Positions 12,170-23,285 of a stretch of DNA of 46,335 nt are shown here, one piece after another (within the stretch, counting starts at the first letter, position 1; every line of letters begins with the position of its first letter). The position numbers and the translations under genes are program-made. The notes beneath the pieces were generated by a model. It was not told the origin of the DNA. It made no database searches and was given only the letters and a program-made list of their open reading frames with translations. Source of the DNA: Funneliformis mosseae (Eukaryota > Glomeromycota > Glomeromycetes > Glomerales > Glomeraceae); assembly GCA_910592005.1 (NCBI GenBank), contig CAJVPP010000126.1, positions 1 through 46,335 on the forward strand, written 5' to 3'.

Positions 12170-13689
12170 ATCTAAAAAATAGTAATTTAAGACCTTATAA
12201 AGGTATTTATCAAAGCAAATATTCCTTTAGAAAAGGTAAATACACTCTAATCTTTTCTTAAAAAATATTGCTGTAAAGGTAATACAATTCTACAAGCTGA
12301 TACATTAAGGTGAAATTATTTATTAAGAATTTACCAATAATATATTGATGATTTAAAAGAAGTTTTTCAAAATAATTCAGTATCAATAATTATAGATAAA
12401 ATAACTAATAGTAAAACTTGTAATATTATTAGTATCTTATTTAGCTATCATAGTAATATTAAACTTGTAGTTATTGATTATTTGAATTCTATTAATAATC
12501 TTACTATTGGATGGCTTGTTCTTACTATTTTGATTAAATGATCTATATCATTTAATATTATACATTTTATCACATCAGATTCAGCATCATATATAAAAAA
12601 AATTATCATAAAAGTTTTTAAACCAGTTATGCTTTAACTTAAATACTTATCTTGTTTAATATATATTCTTAATATTATTAGGTAAAAAATTATTTAATTA
12701 AATTAAAATAATTTAAATACATTATTATTTATATTAAAAATTTTTTATTTATTTTTAACCAAGCATGAATATCAATTAAGCAATTTAATTTAGTAAAAAC
12801 ATTATTAATAAATGTTAAAAAAACCTTTATTTTGGCTAAAGCTTAGCAATCACAATATTATTATTTTTTATTATGAAATAATATACTAAATCCAATTAAT
12901 GTTTCTCTTTTTGTTATTACTTATTGGAATTCTTGATTTCAAATAGTTTGTTATATAGATAAAAATTATCAATACCTTTAAAATTTTTACTTGGAAGAAC
13001 AAAAGTATGATTCTAATGATACAATTAAAGATTTGATTAAAGTTTTCAATGATCTATTTAATAATAGTTGTGTTCAAATTTATCTTTTTTTATCAAAATT
13101 TATGCATAAAAATTTATGGATAACTTGGATTTTTTTTAGTAAGAAAACCTTCTTTTATTTATTGAAGAATGTTTAGAAAATTTAAATAGTTATATTAATA
13201 ATGGAATATTATTAGAAAATTTTGGCAAACCTTTAACTACTTTTATTCAAAACCTTAATTTTTATCTGAATCATTTCAAATAATATTTCAATCTCTCTCT
13301 CTTTCTGCTTATAATGCTACATTTAAAAAGCATGTTTTGAATCATCCATGTCATGAACTTTTTAAAGCAACTCAAATCAAGATATTTTTTCTTATAATAC
13401 CTCAATAATTGAATTTACAAATCCTTCATATGATCTTCTTCAGAAATGGGTGATATATTGTAATTTTGACTTGTCTTTGATGAAATATTCAAATCTAGAG
13501 GAATTTTGGCAAAAAATTCATCTTCCCTTTTTAAGTCAAATTGCTTTAGATTATATTTGTTTACCACTTTCTTCTTGTATTGTAGAACGTAATTTTTCTG
13601 TTTATAATAATATTTTGAATGAAGATAGAGAAAATCTGAGTCAAGATTCTCTTCGGATGCTTAATATTTTGTATTTCAATCGCAAATAA
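12170..13689 (+). pseudogene. Decayed hAT-family transposase
   Basis: A plus-strand hAT transposase in pieces. From left: TLQADTLR-like residues (about 12290), DDLKEVFQNNSVSIIID (12345-12400), the RNase-H-like block ILFSY..NIKLVVIDYLNSI (about 12430-12500) with ITSDSASYIKK (about 12575), EEQKYDSNDTIKDLIKVF (from 12991), and the C-terminal dimerisation region: 13450-13689 is an open 79-codon block with FWQKIHLPFLSQIALDYICL and SSCIVERNFSVYNNIL, the classic hAT W..........A.D.L..P.SS...ER.FS pattern. Many stops and frame shifts make it inactive. The C-terminal part is much better kept than the N-terminal part. I did not find convincing terminal inverted repeats or an 8-bp target duplication around it. 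Confidence 0.85.
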
Positions 13690-13935
13690 AATATTATTAC
13701 ATTAGTTTGAACATTTAATAAATTCTTTTAATTTTGGCTGAATTATAGCATTATGAGTTAATTTTGGCTAAAATTATATAAATCGAAATAAATCGAAATT
13801 TTTAAACAAATCGAACGGGTCCCTGAATCAAGTATCGCAGCAGAATGTCGATCATGCACAGCAGAATGCAATCAAATTTTATTTTGATAAAATGTCCTAT
13901 GATCGTGGGTATTTGACTCCCCGTGTATTTTAAAA
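13690..13935 (+). promoter_or_regulatory. Upstream region of the CFAP300-like gene
   Basis: The 246 bases before the start codon become clearly less AT-rich from about 13810 (ATCGAACGGGTCCCTGAATC), which marks the transition from transposon relic to gene island. Promoter and 5' leader of the next gene must lie here; no specific motif can be named. Confidence 0.3.
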
Positions 13936-14964
13936 ATGAAGTTTCATTTTGAATATCATACAAAATCACCAAACGAACTAGAATACAATAGCAAACGTGT
14001 GCAAGATTTATTAGAAAAATGGTACGATTAAATCATTTTAATAAAATGGAAGACTTTTTAAATGATTGTATATAAGCATTAACTCTTTTTTTACCATGTT
14101 AGGGGAATGAGAAGACATAGTTATATAAAAAGATTTATATACGAAGAATATTTTGATTATGAAAATGATGAGCACAAATTTCTTTTAGAATTTTTTAAAG
14201 ATGAAAATGTAAGGGAAGAATTTAAAATACAATCTGATCAAAATAATTGGAAAGAATTACAAGGAGATATTTATGATGTTGCATATGAAAAAGTACCTTG
14301 TAATTTGACTACACTGCATTTTTTTGATAGATTATATGATGCTGGTACGTTCGTTAATTTACTAATTATTTATTTTCTTTTTGTCCTTAATAAAGTAGAA
14401 TTATTGATACCATAATTGCTTATAATAAACAGCAATAGTGAGACGAGAGAGTGGAGCAATAGTTAAAACATTCCCAACGTATTTAGAAGAGGACAATTCA
14501 TCACCTATCATGATAACGGATGAATTAAGAAAATTATTATTATTGGTCGATTCGCCACATTATGATATATTTAGTAAGGATGATAGAAATGAATTCATGT
14601 TTAGGGCATTTAAGTCAATTTGTTTAGGAGGAGATATGTGTCAATTTGAGGATTTTGTTTCGGAATATTTTAACATATTAAAAAAAATTTATAAAGATTT
14701 AATATGGTATGTACGTATTAAATAAATCTATTATTAAATTAATATATATATTTCTCGAATTAAATTTTTTTTTTTTTAAGTGTGCAAAAAAGTAGAAAGA
14801 CTGGTGATTTGATAATTAAATCTTTTGTTTATAAAATAAATAATTTAAAAAATAGTAATTTATTTCCTTCTAATAATCATAATAACTTTTGTTATATCGT
14901 TATCGATCCTGTCAATAGATGGGTTAACGTTTGGTATCATGCTGCTTATGAATATTTATGTTGA
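13936..14964 (+). CDS. CFAP300: CFAP300-like (C11orf70 family) cilia- and flagella-associated protein, four exons
   Basis: In animals and algae CFAP300 is a cytoplasmic and ciliary protein needed to assemble or transport outer and inner dynein arms. Exons 13936-14021, 14103-14344, 14439-14706 and 14781-14964 join in frame at GT-AG sites to 259 residues, against about 267 for the human protein. Correspondence to the human family member, as I remember it, runs end to end: EFFKDENV (family AFFKDPNV), VPCNLTTLHFFDRLYD (VPCTQLSMSFFNRLYD), GAIVKTF, ITDELRKLLLLVDSPHYDIF, FRAFKSICLGGDMCQFEDF, IYKDLICVQK and the C-terminal YIVIDPVNRWVNVWYH (YFIVDPIRRHLHVLYH). No stop or frameshift is present, in contrast to the surrounding relics, so the gene seems under selection. 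It converges on SRP54, with 216 bp between stop codons. In a non-flagellate fungus the role is unknown; cytoplasmic dynein handling is only a guess. Confidence 0.9.
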
Positions 14965-15180
14965 GGTTTTATTTTATTTTTTGGTATATTCTAATTTATA
15001 TTATTCCATTATTATTTTCTTTTAAAATGTAGTTGTAAAATTTTATTATTCTTTTGTAAAGTACATTAAATATTTTCGCAAAACAAAATTTTCTTTATAA
15101 GATACAAACCGTTTTATTGATTTAATTTAAAATTTTTTGGGGGGGAATTAACATATCCCATCGCCTTAACGCTTTTTTTT

Positions 15181-17106
<1,926 letters not shown>

Positions 17107-19272
17107 ATGGAAGATAAAATCATAATAAAAGATTTAGAGGTTCATAATATCATAGGAGTGGATTCATGGGAGAGAGTAAAAAAGCAACCTATAATAATAA
17201 ATTTGACAATCTATGCAAATATATCACAGGCGGGAAATACCGACCATTTACAGTATTCAATCAACTATGGTACTGTCACTAAAGTGGTGACAAAATTTTC
17301 AGAGGAAAGTTCCTTTAAATCGATTGAAGCATTAGCCGATGCAATAGCAAAATTATGTATAACAGAATTTGATACAACAAGGGTTAATATTCGATTGGAG
17401 AAACCAAAAGCATTATTACATGCAAAATGTGCAGGAGTGGAAATAACGCGCACAAAAGATGATTATTCGGAATCACCGAAAATCACTGGTGAAAATGAAT
17501 ATTCTGATAAAATATTTGTACGAGATTTAAAATTGAATAGTATAATTGGAATTAACCCATGGGAAAGAGAAGAGAAGCAAAGTGTAATAGTTAATTTAAC
17601 TATTTATCCCAGACATAAAGCGGAATCTGATAAAGACCATGTTATTAAGCCACATAATTATAGGACAATAGTTAGAACTATTTCAAAGCACGTTGAAGAA
17701 TCAAAGTATAAAACAATTGAAGCATTTGCTACTTCTGTAGCCCGCATCGTAATAATGGAATGTAAAGTTAATAAGATTACCATAAGGGTGGAAAAACCAA
17801 GTGCGTTAATGTTTGCCGCTTCCGCCGGAATAGAAATTACAAGAAGTCAATCGTGCTTCAAGAATAATATTCCTCTTGGTAAGGATGTTCCTGAGGGATA
17901 TGATCATGTGGTTTATATTACTTTGGGTTCGAATTTGGGTGATCGTATTGGAAACATTTGTGAAGCGTTAAAACTACTCGAATTAGAATGTAAAATATTA
18001 GATACTTCATACATGTATGAAACATCTCCAATGTACGTGACGGATCAACCAGATTTTTTTAATGCCGCGTGTAAGGTTGCTACAAATTTGGATCCAGAAG
18101 AATTATTAGTTAAATTAAAAAATATCGAGTCAACCATAGGAAGAACTCCAACGATAAGATATGGACCAAGATCAATTGATTTGGACATAATATTTTATGA
18201 TGACATTGAATATAAATCTTCCAATCTTACCATTCCACATGTATCGATGAGCGAAAGAGAATTTGTATTGAAACCATTATGTGATATCGCAAAAAGTTTT
18301 GAACATCCAAAATTATTTAGAACTTGTGGCCAATTACTTTCTCATTACTTGAAAAGTCCTTCTTATTCTCCTAATAATTTTATTCACAAGATATTACCAA
18401 TCAATATTAATAATATAATTTGGAAATGGTCCACAAAAACTTTTATTATGGGTGTGATTAACGTGACTCCCGATTCATTTTCAGATGATGGATTATATAA
18501 GAATGTTAATTCCGCCCTTTCTCATGCTCAAAAGTTAGTCGATGAAGGTGCTGATATATTGGATATTGGAGGTTGTTCTACTCGTCCTAATGCTGAGGAC
18601 GTTCCTATTGAAGAAGAAATTTCTCGTGTATTACCCATTATACAAGCGATTCGTTGTTCTTCAAACACTAGTCTTGCTAATATTCCTATATCAATTGATA
18701 CTTTTCATTCCGAAGTTGCTGAAAAGGCAATACAAAGTGGCGCGAATATAATTAACGATATATCTGGTGGGCAATTAGATAAAAAGGTACTTTCCGTTGC
18801 TGCTAAATGTAATGTACCAATTATTCTTCAACATATGAGGGGTACTCCTAAAACCATGTCTCGATTGACCGAATATGGTGATGATCTTATATCGGATATT
18901 TCTAATGAATTATTCGAAAGGGTTAATGCTGCCATCAATGCTGGCATTAAACGTTGGAATATAATTATTGATCCCGGTATTGGTTTTGCTAAAAAGTTGG
19001 ATCATAATCTTGAAATCATAAAGAGATTAAACGAACTTAATGGAAAGCGTAGCCTTCTAGAAGGATTTCCCTGTTTAATTGGGGTGAGTAATAAACGATT
19101 TATTGGGGAAGTGATTAATCAGCCCATTCCTAAAAACAGATGCTGGGGTACTGCTGCGGCTTGTGCCGCTGCTGTCTTGGCCGGTGTGAACATTCTTCGA
19201 GTACATGATGTGAAAGAAATGTTGGATGTAACTAAAGTTGCCGATTCTATTTGGAGAGTAACTAAGAAATAA
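17107..19272 (+). CDS. FOL1: Trifunctional folate synthesis protein: dihydroneopterin aldolase (x2), HPPK and dihydropteroate synthase
   Basis: A single 721-codon exon for the fungal folate fusion enzyme, which turns dihydroneopterin into dihydropteroate in three steps. Domains in order: aldolase 1 (about 1-116; GVDSWER, RLEKPKALLHAKCAGVEITR), aldolase 2 (about 134-246; GINPWER, RVEKPSALMFAASAGIEITR), HPPK (about 267-395; ITLGSNLGDR, TSPMYVTDQPDFFNA, RYGPRSIDLDIIFYDD) and dihydropteroate synthase (about 444-718; GVINVTPDSFSDDG, DIGGCSTRPNAE, SIDTFHSEVA, NDISGG, IIDPGIGFAK). Both aldolase repeats keep the Glu and the Lys-Pro motifs. The STRP loop where sulfa-resistance changes occur in Pneumocystis is unaltered. 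The last synthase motif reads GVSNKRFIG, with Asn before the Lys where Arg is usual. The C-terminus converges on ATP12, leaving 152 bp. Confidence 0.98.
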   Translation: MEDKIIIKDLEVHNIIGVDSWERVKKQPIIINLTIYANISQAGNTDHLQYSINYGTVTKVVTKFSEESSFKSIEALADAIAKLCITEFDTTRVNIRLEKPKALLHAKCAGVEITRTKDDYSESPKITGENEYSDKIFVRDLKLNSIIGINPWEREEKQSVIVNLTIYPRHKAESDKDHVIKPHNYRTIVRTISKHVEESKYKTIEAFATSVARIVIMECKVNKITIRVEKPSALMFAASAGIEITRSQSCFKNNIPLGKDVPEGYDHVVYITLGSNLGDRIGNICEALKLLELECKILDTSYMYETSPMYVTDQPDFFNAACKVATNLDPEELLVKLKNIESTIGRTPTIRYGPRSIDLDIIFYDDIEYKSSNLTIPHVSMSEREFVLKPLCDIAKSFEHPKLFRTCGQLLSHYLKSPSYSPNNFIHKILPININNIIWKWSTKTFIMGVINVTPDSFSDDGLYKNVNSALSHAQKLVDEGADILDIGGCSTRPNAEDVPIEEEISRVLPIIQAIRCSSNTSLANIPISIDTFHSEVAEKAIQSGANIINDISGGQLDKKVLSVAAKCNVPIILQHMRGTPKTMSRLTEYGDDLISDISNELFERVNAAINAGIKRWNIIIDPGIGFAKKLDHNLEIIKRLNELNGKRSLLEGFPCLIGVSNKRFIGEVINQPIPKNRCWGTAAACAAAVLAGVNILRVHDVKEMLDVTKVADSIWRVTKK

Positions 19273-19424
19273 GGATTATTGTAATGTAAAAAAAAAAGTA
19301 GTCTTAAAATAATTGTAAAATCTCAATCACTTTATTTCAATAATTTCAATAAACAAATATTTTGCTCCTTTTATTTTACATGAAATTTTTTAATAATTTC
19401 TCAAAAGTGGAGGTGAAAATTAAA
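19273..19424. terminator. Shared 3' region between convergent FOL1 and ATP12
   Basis: 152 bp between two facing stop codons. CAATAAACAAATATT near 19347 on the plus strand contains AATAAA and may serve as poly(A) signal for FOL1. The two transcripts probably overlap at their 3' ends, given the short distance. Confidence 0.4.
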
Positions 19425-20725
19425 TTAATTATTGGAAACCATAATAGCACAAATAACTGATCCCAATTGTCTTTTAATACTTTCATTTTCAACGTCATGC
19501 GCTAATAAATAATAATTTAAATAAAATTAATACAATCATATAATGTTTAAATTCAGATTCATTATATTATTGCTTACCACTTTCAATTTTACCCCATTTC
19601 ATAGTTTGTGAAATTATTTCAATTAACGAAGCTGTTGAAGCTTCCTCAACACTTAATTTTCTTTCTACTAAAGCTAAACCAATTAAAAATGACTTTGATA
19701 ACATCGTAGCCCTCTCAAATCCTGTAATATAGAAAATTGCGAGTTATTAAAAAAAAAAAAAAAGAGAAATGATTTCATGAATGACTTACCTGATAATTTT
19801 AAAGAATCAAAGTTTTCAATTATATCCTTTAATTTTTTTCTGGTACTCTCAGGTTGCTTTAACCCACTTATACCGTCAGTAGTTTTAATTTCGACATTGT
19901 AAGTTTTTTGTACCCAATTTAATATTGGGACCCAATGTCTTTGTTGTAATTCAACTAATGAATCAGGATATGATTCTTGATAACAAATTAAATCATTATC
20001 CAAACATCGTAATAAATTATTGATAACTTCTTGTTTTGTATTAATATCTTTATCAAATGCATCTATAGCTCTACAAATCAATGACGTCTATATATATATA
20101 TATATATTTTTTAAAAAAAAAAGTTTTAAGTTAATAATAATAAATAAAAAAAAAAAAAAAAACGCATTTGTTCCTTGAGATGGTCATTTACTTACCATTG
20201 GTAAGGAATGTTGTTTTAGTAGATGATTTTGAGACTCCCACTCGCCAGCAATTAAATATGCCAAAATTTTTTTTGAATAAGGTATACTTAATTTTGATCC
20301 TCCTGGCGTTTTCAATGACCTTTTATCGAGTAATATCTCATATGTTTGTGTGTCTATTATCAATCATTAACAGGAGAGCAAATGTTTATTAATGAAAATA
20401 TGATCAATTAAATTAATTAAATTTAAGTTACCTGTATTTGATTGGATGGATACTTGTTTCCAAAACTTTCTTAACGTTTTTTCGACTTCTGTTCAAAAAA
20501 AAAAAAAACTTTGATAAAACTTTAGGGCAAAACCCTTAACAATTAAACATCACCTTACTTATCAATAAATGTACTTTTGGTCTGAGAAACGGCTTCTTCC
20601 TTTTCCAATTGTAGTTGTTGGAAAGTACCACTACTATTGATCCTAAACCCTCTTTTTATTTGTATTAACAAATTAGAGCAAAGCATTACTTTTCTACGAG
20701 CTACAGATAAAGTTGTCGAGTTCAT
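19425..20725 (-). CDS. ATP12: Mitochondrial F1-ATPase assembly factor ATP12/ATPAF2 (six exons)
   Basis: Chaperone that binds the F1 alpha subunit during assembly of ATP synthase in the mitochondrial matrix. Minus-strand exons: about 20725-20575, 20488-20432, 20353-20196, 20087-19790, 19721-19578 and 19501-19425, together 294 residues. The Arg/Lys-rich N-terminus without acidic residues (MNSTTLSVARRKVML) suits a mitochondrial presequence. Family landmarks: TLRKFWKQVSI, TYEILLDKRSLKTPGG, AYLIAGEWESQ, LPMTSLICRAID, LLRCLDNDLICY, LQQRHWVPILNWVQKTYNVE, LSKSFLIGLALVERKLSVEE and WGKIES(A)HDVE. The first donor is unclear: the good-looking GTAAGG at 20558 breaks the frame with the next acceptor, whereas GTACAT at 20574 keeps it, so I used the latter. 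All other junctions are ordinary GT-AG. DGK1 ends 191 bp upstream on the same strand. Confidence 0.93.
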
Positions 20726-20916
20726 TGTAAAAAACCGAAATTTTATTATTGAAGAAAATGATTTTTGATGGAAATTTTTTGTGATAATTTTCTGATAATC
20801 AAATAATGGATCATCACGTTATCTCACGTGGTTTACATTTATCGTAATATTATAACGTTTTTATAAAATACAAGTACAATTAAACTGATATTTAAAATTT
20901 ACATGCATTGATCGGT

Positions 20917-21862
20917 CTAAATACCTCCCAAACCAAGTCCTCTTAATAGAATCCACAAAATCGTACCAGATAATAAAGGAATAACCAAATTATCATCTAA
21001 CCCCCACAAATCAATCAATTCACTCATACCACCAATTGTTCCCGTTAATATGGTTAATATAGGTAATGGCAATAAACTTTTCTCTTCTACCCAACTAGAA
21101 CTTTCGGGATCATGTTTTAATAGACCCCAAAATATAAAAGCGGCAATTGATCCGACTGTCATCGCACCTAATGTGCCTGCTAATGACTTACCATTTCGAA
21201 ACTTATATGTATAATTTCCCCACCTTCTGCCTACGAATGATGCTGCCGTATCACACCATGATAAAATCAATATCGATATTGATGCTATATCCTAAAATCA
21301 TCAAAATAGAAAGATTAGAAAAAAATTGTATGTTATATAATAAAAAGAATTTACCTGGATTATAGCTTACCTTAGGAAATAATGTAAGTACACCAATACA
21401 TCCTATCAAATAGGATATCACTCCATTATATTTCTCGGTCTTTTCTCTCTCTCTCATCATAAATCCCAAGACTCTTATATACATTTCGTTAAAACTTTTA
21501 CTAAAAAATCTCAAGATTTCTGCTGAAAATACGAATGCAAACATATAAAGTAAATTATTTCTGACCGCGATTGTTTCACTGTCTGAATATATCAATAACA
21601 CGATAAATCCTATAAATTTTGAATATGAAAACTTAATAAAAGCTTAATTTATGATATATGAATACGACTTTACATTACCTATTGCGGAATGTAACAATTT
21701 CCTCGAAAGTTCACTGATATCTCTCTTCTTATTAGCATACGTGTCTGTAATTTTCCCATTTTTTAATTTTGTTTCCAATAAAGCTGATTGCTTTCGTATA
21801 GCTGCATTTAATTTTTGCTTTTGCATTCGATTTTTTGCCGCAAGGTTTCGATGTATTGCCAT
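20917..21862 (-). CDS. DGK1: CTP-dependent diacylglycerol kinase, DGK1/dolichol-kinase family (three exons)
   Basis: Integral ER/nuclear-envelope enzyme of the cytidylyltransferase-like family that, in yeast, phosphorylates diacylglycerol with CTP to give phosphatidate. Minus-strand exons 21862-21679, 21609-21371 and 21291-20917 join in frame to 265 residues (yeast Dgk1 about 290). A basic N-terminal helix (RNLAAKNRMQKQKLNAAIRK) is followed by the family motif ELSRKLLHSAIGNF, hydrophobic segments, AEILRFFSK.FNEMYIRVLG, EKYNGVISYLIG and LSWCDTAASFVGRRWGNYT, then GKSLAGTLGAM; the Asp of SWCDTAAS and the RK.LH motif are the conserved active-site features. The protein ends after a last membrane segment (LLSGTILWILLRG). 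The ATG at 21862 is the first in frame; the frame is open a little further upstream without another ATG. A relation to dolichol kinase SEC59 is possible but the short length favours DGK1. Confidence 0.85.
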
Positions 21863-23283
21863 GTATTCGTTCTTCAAAAAATAAATTAACAAAGAAAAGT
21901 ATTTTTTTTTCTTTAATAATAGAATGTAATTATGCTATCTAACGCGTAAGTATATATCGTAGAAAAGTAACTGCTAATGAAAAATGAAAGTAGACGATGA
22001 TTAACAAAGTAAGGTCTACCAAAAATTTTTTCTGAAGAAAACGCGATCGGAAAAAAAGCTTTTATATCAAGTATGTCGCACTTAAATATGCACTTAATAC
22101 ATGTTACACAAATATTACAAGGTTTTTGGTAAGTATGTCCGCATAACAAATTTCAGGATTCAGATCATACATCCCAAAAAGTTAAACCAACATCTCAGCC
22201 AACAATTTAATCAGGCTAAATGTTACGCAAATTTATTTTATGCTCATTATCAAAGAAGTTATGCAACTTGTTATAAAAATATTAATATTTTAGTATAAAA
22301 AAAATTTAGTATAAAAAATAGCTTCAATATATTAAAAAAATTAAAAACAATTATTTTACTTATTATTAAAATAAAATCTTTTAAATTTTAAAAAATATAA
22401 ATTTATTAAATAAAAATGATTTATTATAAATATAAACTTAAAGATAATGATAAAAGTTTTTAAATTAGAATTAACTAATATTAGTAGTATAGTAAAAGAA
22501 ACTATATTTTATAAATGAAGTTATTAATATTTTAAAAGTAAAAGCAAAAGTAAAGACATATAATTTATTAATATATTATATTATTATTCTTTGTTCTTTT
22601 AGCTTTGTTTTTTATTAAAAAAATAAAAAAAAATAAAAAAATAAATTATAAAGAATTTTAAAATTTTAGTTATTATTATAAATTTACAATTTAAAGAAAA
22701 AAATAAAATACTTTAATATTTTTAATTAAAGTTGTTAAATTAATTGCTTAAATATTAGAAAAAACTTATAATCAAACTAATAATATTTCTAATAGTAAAA
22801 AAATCATTATTGATATTACTTTATTAATAATTCTATATATTAACTTTTTATTTCATTATTCATTTTTTTGAATATTAGTTTTTATTTTTATCTATATTGT
22901 AAAATTAATATAGTTAAATGAAATAATTTTCAATATAATAATTAAATTTTAATAAAATATTACTATTAGAATTATTCTATTAAGTAATTTCAATAAATAT
23001 AAATATAATCTATTGAACTAATAGTTGATGAAATGTTTTGAGAAGAAAATCAAAAGATAATTTGCAGATTATTATCAAATAAATTAAAATTCTTTAACTA
23101 TAACCTAATGATTAAAATGATTAAAATATAAAAATAATTAAAAAATATAATAACATTATTAATAAAGTAAATTAAATTTTTATAGAAAATAAGTTAATTA
23201 TATTTAATTATTAATAAATTTATAATATTTATAATATATATAAATTTTTTTAATTATATTTTATTTATAATTAATAATAAAAA
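21863..23283. other. Transition from gene island to AT-rich desert
   Basis: The first 400 bases have moderate composition and should hold the DGK1 promoter. Open frames here (such as 22101-22298 plus and 22149-21913 minus) show no family resemblance. From about 22290 the sequence becomes almost pure A and T without recognisable content. Confidence 0.4.
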
Positions 23284-23285
23284 TA

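Noticed and set aside
12170..14021. CFAP300 first exon as part of the hAT relic
   Set aside because: The exon starts 247 bp after the hAT stop, composition changes between them, and the exon's residues fit the N-terminal part of CFAP300 rather than any transposase.
13936..14964. Chytrid or other flagellated fungus as the source of the window
   Set aside because: CFAP300 would fit a flagellated fungus, but the repeated gene families and transposons at both sides look Rhizophagus-like. I keep contamination as a test, not as the main reading.
18542..18751. 69-codon frame inside FOL1
   Set aside because: Alternative-frame shadow of the dihydropteroate synthase domain.
22101..22298. 65-codon plus-strand frame upstream of DGK1
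   Set aside because: No family resemblance, no conserved context and located at the edge of an AT desert.
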